A stretch of 9,904 nucleotides of DNA from Alphaproteobacteria bacterium. Its GTDB lineage: Bacteria; Pseudomonadota; Alphaproteobacteria; Micropepsales; Micropepsaceae. Positions within the stretch are counted from its first letter, which is position 1, and each line of letters starts with the position of its first letter. The notes beneath the pieces are model-generated. The model was not told the origin of the DNA, ran no database searches, and saw nothing but the letters and a program-made list of their open reading frames with translations. The DNA is taken from positions 1 to 9,904 of the forward strand of contig JAPLPI010000097.1 in the NCBI GenBank assembly GCA_026400305.1. The letters run 5' to 3'. The position numbers and the translations under genes are program-made. This document shows positions 1 through 6,547 of the stretch, piece after piece.

Positions 1-1127
1 GCGCCGGCTCGCCCTGGATCTTTTCCAACGAAATCCGCATGGACGAGGCGGCCAAGGCGATCACGCCCGGTTCTGTCGTCAATGTCCGGGGTGAGGATGG
101 CCGCGCCTTCGGCACCGGCTACTTCAATCCCAAGAGCCTGATCGCGATCCGCCTGTTTTCGGATGATTGCGATGTGGCGATTGACCGAGACTTTTTCACC
201 GCTCGTCTGAAGCGGGCGCTGGCGCTGCGCGAGTCCATTTATGACAGGCCCTTCTACCGGCTGGTGCATGCCGAGGGCGACGGCTTGCCGGGACTTGTGA
301 TCGACCGCTTCGACGACACCTTGACGGTGCAGGTTGGCACGGCGGGCATGGAGCGGCAGATCGATGCCTTGATTCAGTCGCTAGAGATCGTGCTGAAGCC
401 CAAGACCATCATGCTGCGCAACGACGCGCCGTCGCGCGGGCTGGAAGGCCTGGAAAGCTACATCAAGACGGCCAAGGGCACCGGTCACCGCATCGCGGTG
501 GAAGAAAATGGCACGCGCTATATCGCCGACCTCGCCGAAGGCCAGAAGACCGGCTGGTATTACGACCAGCGCGACAACCGCGCTTTCATCGCCGGATTCG
601 CCAAGGGCAAAACAGTGCTGGACGCTTATTCCTACACCGGCGGTTTTGGCATCCTGGCGGCGAAGTCTGGCGCCAAGGAAGTCGTGTGTCTGGACAGCAG
701 CGCGCCTGCGCTGGCGATTGCCGAGGAAAGCGCCCGTTCCAATGGCGTGACCATCCAGGCGGTGAAGGCCGATGTGTTCGAGGAACTGGAACGGCTGAAG
801 GCCGCCGGCGAGACGTTCGACATCGTGCTAACCGATCCGCCGCCCTTCGTGAAATCGAAGAAGGATCTGGAGCCGGGCGCCAAGGCCTATCGCAAGCTGG
901 CGCGACTGGCCGCTGACGTCACCGCGCCGGGCGGACTGATGATGATCGCCTCTTGCTCGCACAATATACCGCCGGAACGCTTTGCCCAGGAATGCGCGCA
1001 AGGCCTGCTGCGTGCGGGACGCCGCGCCGCCCTGATCCGTCAGTCGGGCGCAGGGCCGGATCATCCGGTGCATCCGTTGTTGCCGGAAAGCGCGTATCTG
1101 AAGGCGCTGACTTACGAGCTAGATTGA
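1..1127 (+). CDS. rlmI: 23S rRNA (cytosine-C5) methyltransferase, RlmI-like, 5'-partial
   Basis: This is a SAM-dependent methyltransferase of the RlmI/YccW (COG1092) family, which methylates a cytosine at C5 in 23S rRNA in the cytoplasm. The frame is open from base 3, before the first ATG at 39, and reads AGSPWIFSNEI. That matches the N-terminal PUA-domain motif GHPWIFS of the family, so the true start is off the left edge and ATG 39 is internal. Numbering from ATG 39: the rest of the PUA domain runs to about residue 50; the central EEHEE-like domain follows (VHAEGDGLPGLVIDRF at 77-91); the Rossmann SAM-binding motif is VLDAYSYTGGFG at 193-204; motif IV is TDPPPF at 265-270; and SCSHNI at 305-310 holds the likely catalytic cysteine. 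The C-terminus (DHPVHPLLPESAYLKAL) is also family-typical. About 362 residues plus the missing N-terminus agrees with the family's roughly 390-400. The stop overlaps the convergent kup gene. The symbol is by family resemblance; the exact target cytosine is inferred. Confidence 0.9.
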   Translation, partial: AGSPWIFSNEIRMDEAAKAITPGSVVNVRGEDGRAFGTGYFNPKSLIAIRLFSDDCDVAIDRDFFTARLKRALALRESIYDRPFYRLVHAEGDGLPGLVIDRFDDTLTVQVGTAGMERQIDALIQSLEIVLKPKTIMLRNDAPSRGLEGLESYIKTAKGTGHRIAVEENGTRYIADLAEGQKTGWYYDQRDNRAFIAGFAKGKTVLDAYSYTGGFGILAAKSGAKEVVCLDSSAPALAIAEESARSNGVTIQAVKADVFEELERLKAAGETFDIVLTDPPPFVKSKKDLEPGAKAYRKLARLAADVTAPGGLMMIASCSHNIPPERFAQECAQGLLRAGRRAALIRQSGAGPDHPVHPLLPESAYLKALTYELD

Positions 1128-3137
1128 AACCTGCGTGCCCAACTCTACTACCCGGTTGGGGGGCAAATGATAGAAGCGGGCGGGTGACAGTGCAGCGCCT
1201 GCCAGGAAACGATACAGCCGGTTGCGCAAGACGCCCAGCTCGGATCTTTCCGCCTGCACCAATGTCTCGCGGCCGATGAAGAAGGTGGCCGTGTCCACGT
1301 CTAGGGCCAGGCCGAATCGGCGGGCCTCCTGCAATGCCTGGGGGACGTCTGGCATCTCATAGAAGCCGTGATGGATGCGTACGGTGTAGAAGCCCTTGCC
1401 CAGCTTTTCGACTTCCAGGCGCTGGGCCGGCGGGACAAGTGGGGTGTCCTCGACCACCACATTGGCTATCACCACCCGCTCATGCAGGATCTTGTTGTGC
1501 TTGAGGTTGTGCAGCAGGGCGCCCGGCACAATGTCGGTGCGCGATGACAGGAATACGCCCAGGCCTGCCACGCGTACGGTGCTCTTGTCGGCCCGCTCCA
1601 GGAACAGCGACAGCGGCAGGGATTCGGAACGCAATTTTTCCAGGTGCACGCGGCGGCCGCGTCGCCAGGTGTCCATGCCCAGAAAGACGCAAAAGGCGAT
1701 GAACAAAGGCTGCCACCCGCCTTCGTGAATCTTCAGCGTATTGGCGGTGAAGATCCGAAGATCGCTGACGCCTATGGCGCCAAACAGCGCGATGACGAAC
1801 CAGAAGGGCCAGCGCCACTGCTTGCCCGCCACGATGCCGGCATTGAAGGTATCGATCACCATGACGCCGCTGACTGCGATGCCATAGGCCGCGGTCAGCG
1901 CATCCGAGCTCTTGAAGATTAGAACGATCAAGATCACGCCGACCGCTAGCAGGGCGTTCATGCGCGGGACATAGATCTGGCCGTAATCGGTGGCGCTGGT
2001 GTGGCGAATTTCCATGCGCGGCAATTGTCCTAGCTGCACCGCCTGCTGGGTCATGGAAAAAACGCCGGTGATCACCGCCTGCGACGCGATGATAGCGGCC
2101 AGGGTCGCCAATATCACCATCGGGATATGGGCCCAGTGCGGGATGACAGAGAAGAAGGCGATTTCCGCCTGTTCGGGATTGCGCAGCAGGGCCGCGCCTT
2201 GGCCGAAATAGTTCAGCAGCAGCGCCGGCAGCGCCACGAAAAGCCAGGCATACTGGATGGGCTTCCTGCCGAAATGGCCCATGTCGGCATACAAGGCTTC
2301 GCAACCCGTTACCGCCAGCACCACCGCGCCCAGCGACACGAACGCCACCCAGGGCGCATGCAGGAACATCAAAAGCCCGTACCAGGGATTGAAGGCGGCC
2401 AGGATGCCGGGGGTACGCAGCAGCGAGGCTAAGCCGAAGCCACCCAGCGCGACAAACCACAACACCATCACCGGGCCGAACAGCTGGCCGATCTTGTGGG
2501 TGCCGCGGCTCTGGATTAGGAACAGGCTGGTCAGGATGACCAGCGACAGCGGCACCACTAGGCTCGCCAAATGCGGGTTCTCGACCTTCAGGCCTTCCAC
2601 CGCCGCCATCACGGTCACGGCGGGGGTCAGTATGCCGTCACCGAAGAACAGCGCCAGCCCGACAATGGCCCCGATGCCGATGGTGGCCTTGACCCTGCGT
2701 GTCATGCTTGGCGAGCGGTGCGCCAGAGCGGCCAGCGCCAGCGTGCCGCCTTCGCCATTATTGTCGGCGCGCATGATGATCAGTACATACTTGACCGTCA
2801 CCACCAGGATCAGCGCCCAGAAAATCATGGAGAGCGAGCCCATCACCGCCACGTGGTTGGGCAGAGCGCCTTCGGTCGCCAGTACGGTGGCGCGCAGGGC
2901 GTAAAGCGGGCTGGTGCCGATGTCGCCAAAGACGACGCCCATGGCGCCCAGCATGAGCCCGAACATGGTGTGACGGTTGCAGTCGGGTGCCTTGTGCTCG
3001 ACATCGCCCTCAGGCACGCCCGCCAGCGGATCGCTGGCATGATACCCGGCCACCGCCTCCGATGCAGGTGTCTGTCCAGGCTCTGGCAGGTTTGTGATCA
3101 CAGGCTGTGTGGCATCAAAAAACCTGTAAACCCTCAA
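1119..3137 (-). CDS. kup: KUP-family low-affinity potassium uptake protein
   Basis: This is an inner-membrane K+/H+ symporter of the KUP/HAK/KT family (672 aa). Signature motifs are intact: GVVFGDIGTSPLYALR from residue 67, ADNNGEGGTLALAAL at 124-138, and GDGILTPAVTVMAAVEGL from 166. About twelve hydrophobic segments lie between roughly 58 and 500, followed by a cytoplasmic C-terminal domain of about 170 residues ending in GTQVSI. The start is a TTG (complement of 3135-3137). I accept it because a very strong ribosome binding site, GAGGGAG, lies 7 nt upstream. An ATG at residue 58 also exists, but it would sit right at the first membrane helix. The TTG start gives an N-terminal tail of about 57 mostly polar residues, making the protein about 50 residues longer than E. 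coli Kup. It lies downstream of the CHAP gene on the same strand with a 110-bp gap, so it may have its own promoter; I could not identify one. Confidence 0.95.
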   Translation of the reverse strand: MRVYRFFDATQPVITNLPEPGQTPASEAVAGYHASDPLAGVPEGDVEHKAPDCNRHTMFGLMLGAMGVVFGDIGTSPLYALRATVLATEGALPNHVAVMGSLSMIFWALILVVTVKYVLIIMRADNNGEGGTLALAALAHRSPSMTRRVKATIGIGAIVGLALFFGDGILTPAVTVMAAVEGLKVENPHLASLVVPLSLVILTSLFLIQSRGTHKIGQLFGPVMVLWFVALGGFGLASLLRTPGILAAFNPWYGLLMFLHAPWVAFVSLGAVVLAVTGCEALYADMGHFGRKPIQYAWLFVALPALLLNYFGQGAALLRNPEQAEIAFFSVIPHWAHIPMVILATLAAIIASQAVITGVFSMTQQAVQLGQLPRMEIRHTSATDYGQIYVPRMNALLAVGVILIVLIFKSSDALTAAYGIAVSGVMVIDTFNAGIVAGKQWRWPFWFVIALFGAIGVSDLRIFTANTLKIHEGGWQPLFIAFCVFLGMDTWRRGRRVHLEKLRSESLPLSLFLERADKSTVRVAGLGVFLSSRTDIVPGALLHNLKHNKILHERVVIANVVVEDTPLVPPAQRLEVEKLGKGFYTVRIHHGFYEMPDVPQALQEARRFGLALDVDTATFFIGRETLVQAERSELGVLRNRLYRFLAGAALSPARFYHLPPNRVVELGTQVSI

Positions 3138-3144
3138 TTGCGTA

Positions 3145-3151
3145 CTCCCTC
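3145..3151 (-). promoter_or_regulatory. Ribosome binding site for kup (TTG start)
   Basis: Read on the minus strand this is GAGGGAG, nearly a full anti-16S match, with a 7-nt spacer (TACGCAA) before the TTG codon. This site decides in favour of the TTG start over the in-frame ATG 57 codons downstream. Confidence 0.7.
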
Positions 3152-3233
3152 AGGTCCGCAAGGGGCGGGACACTAGGCCCGGATCCGACTCGCTCACAGT
3201 GGGGAGAGGCAGAATAGCGCAGTGGCGAAGGTA

Positions 3234-3249
3234 AGCCGCTGGCGCGGCT
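3234..3249. repeat. Small inverted repeat at the end of the CHAP gene
   Basis: AGCCGC-TGGC-GCGGCT is a perfect 6-bp stem with a 4-nt loop that overlaps the CHAP gene's stop codon (3248-3250, TAG on the minus strand). On the minus strand it is followed by TTACCTTCGCC, not a T-run, so it is at best a weak hairpin between the CHAP gene and kup. On the plus strand it is followed by AGTTTATTT, but no plus-strand gene ends here. Confidence 0.35.
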
Positions 3250-3859
3250 AGTTTATTTCGTCGACCAGGGCGGTGACGCCTATGCTGCCGCTGCTATCGG
3301 CCACTAGATCAGGACGATCTTTCGCGTCCGGCACGTTGTCGCCACCGGACCCACCGATGAAGCCCTGCACCGGGAACAACTTAATTCCCCAACCGCCGGT
3401 CCTGAGATTGAAGACCCGCACGGTCGACCAGTCGTTGTCGCTGCTGACGTCTTCCACCGGGTTGTTCACATAGATGGAACCGTCATCGAACCAGTTGGCG
3501 TGGTCGATCCGGATCTCCCGTGGGCCCACCACCTTGCGCACCACCGCGACATGGCCGTGGTCAGGGCCGGCATAATCGTGCAGCACCATCACCGCGCCGG
3601 GCTGGGGCAGGGATCCACGTGGATATTTGCCGTCGGCCTTGTCCCACCAGTTGGTGGCGTCGCCGAAAATCTTGATGCCGGAATGTTCGCGCGCATAGGG
3701 CGCGCATTGTATCGGCTTGTGAGTGTTGTTCCGGACCACGGCGTGGCCGATCTCGCGCGGCATCGGCGTCTGGCTGTAGTCCATCACATCGGGGCCGGCG
3801 CAGCCTTCGAGGGCAATCGCCGTAAGCGCCGCTACAGCCAATCTTGCAAATGTGCCCAT
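3248..3859 (-). CDS. Secreted CHAP-domain lipoprotein (putative peptidoglycan amidase/endopeptidase)
   Basis: This is a 203-aa protein with a lipoprotein signal peptide and a CHAP (cysteine-histidine amidohydrolase/peptidase) domain, a fold that cleaves peptidoglycan peptides or amide bonds. I start it at ATG 3859: MGTFARLAVAALTAIALEGC has a short charged N-terminus, a hydrophobic core and a lipobox-like LEGC, with Cys20 the predicted lipidated residue (Glu at -2 is unusual). A longer frame from a TTG at 3904 would put 15 charged residues ahead of the signal, which is less likely. CHAP features, numbered from ATG 3859: catalytic Cys52 in QCAPYAR, SGIKIFGDATNWW following, catalytic His103 in GHVAVV, and Asn122 in HANW as the third active-site residue. 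A Gly/Asp-rich tail of about 35 residues follows. It lies just downstream of a membrane glycosyltransferase on the same strand, consistent with a cell-envelope role. The substrate is not known. Confidence 0.85.
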   Translation of the reverse strand: MGTFARLAVAALTAIALEGCAGPDVMDYSQTPMPREIGHAVVRNNTHKPIQCAPYAREHSGIKIFGDATNWWDKADGKYPRGSLPQPGAVMVLHDYAGPDHGHVAVVRKVVGPREIRIDHANWFDDGSIYVNNPVEDVSSDNDWSTVRVFNLRTGGWGIKLFPVQGFIGGSGGDNVPDAKDRPDLVADSSGSIGVTALVDEIN

Positions 3860-3958
3860 GCCGCTTCGCTCTCGCCTGCTGAAGCCTTCCCCATCATCCC
3901 TCAAACCAGGGTTAGGAACAGGCGTCGACTTTTAGAGACTAAAAAGCGCAGGTTTTTG

Positions 3959-3973
3959 TTAATGACCAGTTTA
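3959..3973. promoter_or_regulatory. CtrA-like half-site pair upstream of the CHAP gene
   Basis: TTAA-TGACCAG-TTTA matches 7 of 8 positions of the alphaproteobacterial CtrA consensus TTAA-N7-TTAA. It lies about 100 bp upstream of the CHAP lipoprotein start and just past the glycosyltransferase stop, inside an unusually AT-rich stretch (about 3928-3973) that probably holds the CHAP promoter. A short AT-only hairpin, TTTTAG-AGA-CTAAAA, sits at 3930-3944. The match could be chance, and I cannot show that this genome encodes CtrA. Confidence 0.3.
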
Positions 3974-3974
3974 C

Positions 3975-3995
3975 GATCACTCGCCCGGGGTGATC
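3975..3995. repeat. Inverted repeat across the glycosyltransferase stop codon
   Basis: GATCAC (3975-3980) and GTGATC (3990-3995) form a 6-bp stem around a 9-nt GC-rich loop containing CCCGGG. The TGA stop codon (3977-3979) lies in one arm. There is no T-run after it on either strand, so a terminator function is only a possibility. Confidence 0.3.
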
Positions 3996-5416
3996 TGCTG
4001 GCGCGCGGCGCGCGGGGCGATGGCGCCCATGGTGCCGATGGTAACAAGCCCCGACACCGCAAAGAAGAAGAACAGGGCGCTCCAGTTGGATTCGGCGAAG
4101 GCGAAGATGGGCAGCGCTACGCCTACCACCAGCTCGGGCACGCCGCGCCAGCCGCCTTTTTGAATCTCGCCCACGCGGGTGGTGCGGTTGAAATCCATGC
4201 GGCTGGAGAAGAAGGCATCGAAGGTGGCGCGGGTGTTGGCCAGGATCAGGCCAGAGGGGAACACCACCGCCATGAGCAGCGAGGCCACCAGCTTGGGCTC
4301 GCCCTGGCGATTCAGGATGCGCTGGCCCAGGAACAGGTAGCCGATGGAGGAAAAGATGCCGAGCACGGTGACTAGAAGGCCCAGCCAGGTGACGCCGGGA
4401 TAATAGGCGGCACCCATATACATCAGGATCAGAGAGATCGCGGCGCTTCCAAAGGCCAGCAAGTAGAAGGCGAACAGGCACATCTGCAGCGTCATCGCCG
4501 CTTTCTTCCAGGCGGGCATGGCGCTGGACCAGATGGTGGGCAGAAGCTTGCGCGCCACCTGGGCATGCCCCTTGGTCCAGCGCGCCTGTTGTGCCCGCCA
4601 CGCCGCGGCGGTCTGGGGCAGTTCGCCCGGCACGACAAGGTCCGACACCATGGCGCCGCGCCAGCCCTGCATCATGCAGCGCATGGACAGGTCGAGATCT
4701 TCGGTCAGGGTATCGCCGGTCCAGCCGCCGCCCTGTTCGATGGCGGTGCGGTTCCACACCCCGGCGCTTCCGTTGAACGACAGCGGAAGCCCGGCGCGCC
4801 AGCGCGCCTCCTGTTCCACCGCGAAATGAGAATCCAGCAACAAGCCCTGCACACGCGTCAGCCAGTTGACCTCGCGGTTGGCATGGCCCCAGCGCGACTG
4901 CACGAAGGCAAGGCCGCTGTCGGCCAGAAGAACTGGCACGGTACGGTGCAGGAAATAGGCCGGCGGCACGAAGTCGGCGTCCAGCACCGCCACGAAGGGC
5001 GCGTCGGAATGCGAAAGGCCGAAGGCGAGATTGCCCGCCTTGAAGCCTTTGCGGCTGCCCCGGCTCAGGATGTGGAAATTCACGCCTTCGGGAACCACGG
5101 CGCGCACGGCGATGGCCAGTTCGTCATGGCCTTCGCCATCGCCATCGTCCAGTAATTGAATGGTCAGGCGGTCGCGCGGCCAGTCCATCGCGGCGGCGGC
5201 GGCGGCGACGCGCACCGCCAGATGGCCTTCATTGCAGACCGGGAGCTGCACCAGCACATGTGGTAGCTCGGCATCGTCCAGTTCAGCGCGGCCTAGGTTG
5301 GGCTGCTTGCGGAACACGCGCACCCAGGCAAGGGCTGCAAGCTGAACCGAAAGCGTGCAAACGCAGATCAGGACTAGGCAGAGGGCAAGCTGAAGAAATT
5401 GGGAAAGACCGTGCAT
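3977..5416 (-). CDS. Membrane processive family 2 glycosyltransferase (cellulose/mannan-synthase-like)
   Basis: This is a 479-aa integral-membrane GT2 enzyme of the BcsA/CslA-like group, which polymerises a beta-linked glycan from a nucleotide sugar at the cytoplasmic face and moves it across the inner membrane. One hydrophobic helix lies at about 8-30. The GT-A domain follows with PVCNE at 59-63, LLDDGDGE (acidic pair 90-91), LDADF (DAD at 146-148), SFNGSAGVWNR at 213-223, the TED motif at 238-240 and QQARWTKG (QxxRW, 276-280). All catalytic signatures are intact. Four or five further membrane segments lie between about 308 and 466. There is no PilZ domain, so c-di-GMP control of the BcsA type is not evident. 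The ATG at 5416 has only a weak ribosome binding site. An alanine run (71-76) is coded by a GCC/GCG microsatellite. There are no other polysaccharide export genes nearby, so the product is unknown; a glucomannan or beta-glucan is a guess from family resemblance. Confidence 0.88.
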   Translation of the reverse strand: MHGLSQFLQLALCLVLICVCTLSVQLAALAWVRVFRKQPNLGRAELDDAELPHVLVQLPVCNEGHLAVRVAAAAAAMDWPRDRLTIQLLDDGDGEGHDELAIAVRAVVPEGVNFHILSRGSRKGFKAGNLAFGLSHSDAPFVAVLDADFVPPAYFLHRTVPVLLADSGLAFVQSRWGHANREVNWLTRVQGLLLDSHFAVEQEARWRAGLPLSFNGSAGVWNRTAIEQGGGWTGDTLTEDLDLSMRCMMQGWRGAMVSDLVVPGELPQTAAAWRAQQARWTKGHAQVARKLLPTIWSSAMPAWKKAAMTLQMCLFAFYLLAFGSAAISLILMYMGAAYYPGVTWLGLLVTVLGIFSSIGYLFLGQRILNRQGEPKLVASLLMAVVFPSGLILANTRATFDAFFSSRMDFNRTTRVGEIQKGGWRGVPELVVGVALPIFAFAESNWSALFFFFAVSGLVTIGTMGAIAPRAARQQITPGE

Positions 5417-5453
5417 GGCGATCGTTCAGTCCCCACAAGGCTGGTTTTTAAGA

Positions 5454-5475
5454 CCGGAAACCGGCCGTTCCGGCC
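5454..5475. repeat. Overlapping inverted repeats in the divergent intergenic region
   Basis: Two mutually exclusive hairpins overlap here: CCGGAA (5454-5459) with TTCCGG (5468-5473), and GGCCG (5463-5467) with CGGCC (5471-5475). The segment lies in the presumed 5' leader or promoter of the minus-strand glycosyltransferase. Read on plus it is followed by CCCGTTTTGG, a weak terminator-like T stretch. Its function is unknown. Confidence 0.4.
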
Positions 5476-5573
5476 CGTTTTGGACCATTGACCGGTAATG
5501 CGGCACCGGACTGCAAGAACTTCCACTGACCGGCAGCCTTTAGCAAGAGGGTGCAGCGCAAAATGAACTCGCG

Positions 5574-5650
5574 CCTAAGGGGAAGCCCCCGCAATATCAA
5601 GGCGCTGCGGGGAACCCCGTGACACAGGAGACCCCGAAAAGCCCCTTAGG
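5574..5650. other. Nested inverted-repeat element; possible structured RNA or leader
   Basis: This is the central part of the 306-bp gap between the divergent glycosyltransferase and lipoprotein genes. The outer arms CCTAAGGGG (5574-5582) and CCCCTTAGG (5642-5650) are perfect 9-bp complements enclosing 59 nt. Inside, CCCCGCA (5587-5593) pairs perfectly with TGCGGGG (5606-5612) around a 12-nt loop. Two further CCCCG strings (5615-5619 and 5632-5636) could compete for the same GGGG, so alternative folds are possible. The plus strand contains CAGGAGACC (5625-5633), which resembles the B12-box core of cobalamin riboswitches, but the rest of that aptamer is absent. It could be a leader, a small RNA on either strand, or a DNA-level operator. 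I do not recognise it as a known family. Confidence 0.45.
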
Positions 5651-5660
5651 GAACTAGGAA

Positions 5661-5688
5661 TTGCGGCCTGCCGCTCCCATAATATAGG
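5661..5688 (+). promoter_or_regulatory. Candidate promoter for the small lipoprotein gene
   Basis: TTGCGG (5661-5666), a 16-bp spacer and TATAGG (5683-5688) form a weak sigma70-like pair in a locally AT-rich stretch (CATAATATAGG) about 35 bp before the start codon. Other -10 registers (CATAAT, TACAAT) fit about as well but lack a correctly spaced -35. If this is the promoter, the structured element just upstream is not in the lipoprotein mRNA. Confidence 0.3.
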
Positions 5689-5711
5689 TACAATCCGTAA
5701 GGGGCACGGAC

Positions 5712-5716
5712 AGGAG
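5712..5716 (+). promoter_or_regulatory. Ribosome binding site for the small lipoprotein
   Basis: AGGAG lies 6 nt before the ATG at 5723, a good match in strength and spacing that fixes this start. Confidence 0.6.
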
Positions 5717-5722
5717 CTTGTT

Positions 5723-6283
5723 ATGACCCGACTGAACCCTTCTTGGTGCCTGTTGGCCCGGACCCTTCCTTTAACCTTGGCGGCAGGTCTTTTGGCGGGG
5801 TGTATGGCGCCTTCGCCCTATGCCCCCCGGCTGGAAGGCCAGCGCACCGGCTATACCGACCGGGCCCTGACCCAGTCCCGCTACCGCGTCACTTTTACCG
5901 GCAACACGGTCACCCCGCGCGAGACGGTGGAAAGCTTCCTGCTGCTGCGGGCCGCCGAAGTGACCCGCGCCGCCGGCTATACCAATTTTGTTTTCGACAC
6001 CCGCAACACCCGCACCAACACCTCGGTGCAAACCATCCCTTATGGGCCGCCAGCTGATCCCTTCTGGGGCGGCTATGGCCGCCGCGGATTCGGTTATTGG
6101 GGCGGCTGGGACTTTGCCTATGAGCCGGCGGTGGATGTGGTGGTGCGCACCAACTTCGAGGCCTATGCCGAGATCGTGCTGCTGACGCCGGAGCAGGCGG
6201 CCAAGGAGCTGCGTTCTCTGAACGCCGCCGAAGTGATTGCCCGCATTGGCCCCGACGCGGCGCCTAAGCCGAACCAGACCTGA
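5723..6283 (+). CDS. CC0125/CC1285-family lipoprotein, function unknown
   Basis: This is a 186-aa predicted lipoprotein. The signal peptide has Arg at 3 and 13, a hydrophobic stretch at about 15-26 and a clean lipobox LLAGC with the lipidated Cys27. The mature protein begins with a proline-rich segment (MAPSPYAP). Then come GYTDRAL and RYRVTFTGNTVTPRETVESFLLLRAAEVT (about 43-81), the pattern I associate with the Caulobacter CC0125/CC1285 lipoprotein family. A Gly/Trp/Tyr-rich segment (about 113-134, WGGYGRRGFGYWGGWDF) and a C-terminal beta-rich part (VDVVVRTNFEAYAEIVLL) follow. The family has no assigned activity that I know of; an envelope-associated structural or stress role would be a guess. 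The gene is divergent from the glycosyltransferase and its last 20 bp overlap the convergent tusA-like gene. Confidence 0.78.
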   Translation: MTRLNPSWCLLARTLPLTLAAGLLAGCMAPSPYAPRLEGQRTGYTDRALTQSRYRVTFTGNTVTPRETVESFLLLRAAEVTRAAGYTNFVFDTRNTRTNTSVQTIPYGPPADPFWGGYGRRGFGYWGGWDFAYEPAVDVVVRTNFEAYAEIVLLTPEQAAKELRSLNAAEVIARIGPDAAPKPNQT

Positions 6284-6491
6284 TCGAAAACTCGCTATAG
6301 CCATTGCGGGAGGTCACGCCGTCAAAAGCGTGGCCTTCGCCGTGGCACATGTGCGGAATGTCCACCACCGCCATCGGATCGTCCGCCAGCACGGTCAGCG
6401 CCGTGCCGGGCGTCAGCTTAGCCAGCACCTTCTTCACCAGCAGCGCGGGCAGGGGGCATTTGAGGCCACGAAGATCCAAGGTCTCATCCAT
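6264..6491 (-). CDS. TusA/SirA-family sulfur carrier protein
   Basis: This is a 75-aa single-domain protein of the TusA/SirA/YedF family (COG0425). The diagnostic motif LRGLKCPLPALLVKKVL lies at residues 7-23, with Cys12 in CPLP as the persulfide-carrying residue. The remainder (GTALTVLADDPMAVVDIPHMCHGEGH) is the usual ferredoxin-like beta-alpha-beta core, including the DIPHMCHGEGH stretch with a second Cys that many members share. Proteins of this group relay sulfur in the cytoplasm for tRNA thiolation, molybdenum cofactor or other sulfur-transfer reactions. No tus or moco genes are adjacent, so the pathway is open. The ATG at 6491 follows AAGG with a spacing of about 8 nt. Its 3' end overlaps the lipoprotein gene tail to tail, and its 5' end is divergent from the broken acyl-CoA synthetase, with only about 56 bp between starts. 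Confidence 0.88.
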   Translation of the reverse strand: MDETLDLRGLKCPLPALLVKKVLAKLTPGTALTVLADDPMAVVDIPHMCHGEGHAFDGVTSRNGYSEFSIRSGSA

Positions 6492-6547
6492 GCCATTACC
6501 TTGATTAGAAGTGGGGCGCGGCTCAAGCTGCGAATGGGAAAAATGCT

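Noticed and set aside
1480..2460. A 326-codon minus-strand frame inside kup, and several 100-215-codon plus-strand frames opposite it
   Set aside because: They are out-of-frame shadows. The kup frame has full family motifs and the alternatives have biased, motif-free translations.
3138..3247. c-di-AMP or other riboswitch upstream of kup
   Set aside because: No conserved aptamer blocks or convincing long stems are visible in this 110-bp gap.
3234..3249. Rho-independent terminator after the CHAP gene
   Set aside because: The 6-bp stem is real but no T-run follows on the minus strand.
3860..3904. TTG at 3904 as the start of the CHAP protein
   Set aside because: It would place a charged 15-residue stretch before a good lipoprotein signal peptide that begins at ATG 3859.
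3939..4757. A 272-codon minus-strand frame overlapping the glycosyltransferase
   Set aside because: It is Arg/His/Pro-rich with no motif, and is out of frame with a gene whose catalytic signatures are all intact.
5563..5622. A 19-codon open frame (MNSRLRGSPRNIKALRGTP) as a leader peptide or phage terminase remnant
   Set aside because: RGSPRNIKALRG faintly recalls small-terminase N-termini, but the stretch is too short, the ribosome binding site is poorly spaced, and the sequence is better explained by the inverted repeats it overlaps.
5574..5650. Cobalamin riboswitch
   Set aside because: CAGGAGACC, GGGAAG and GCTG occur in a suggestive order, but the usual aptamer is about 200 nt with further conserved blocks (a CCACTG core and the P6 region) that are missing. 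The neighbouring genes are unrelated to B12.
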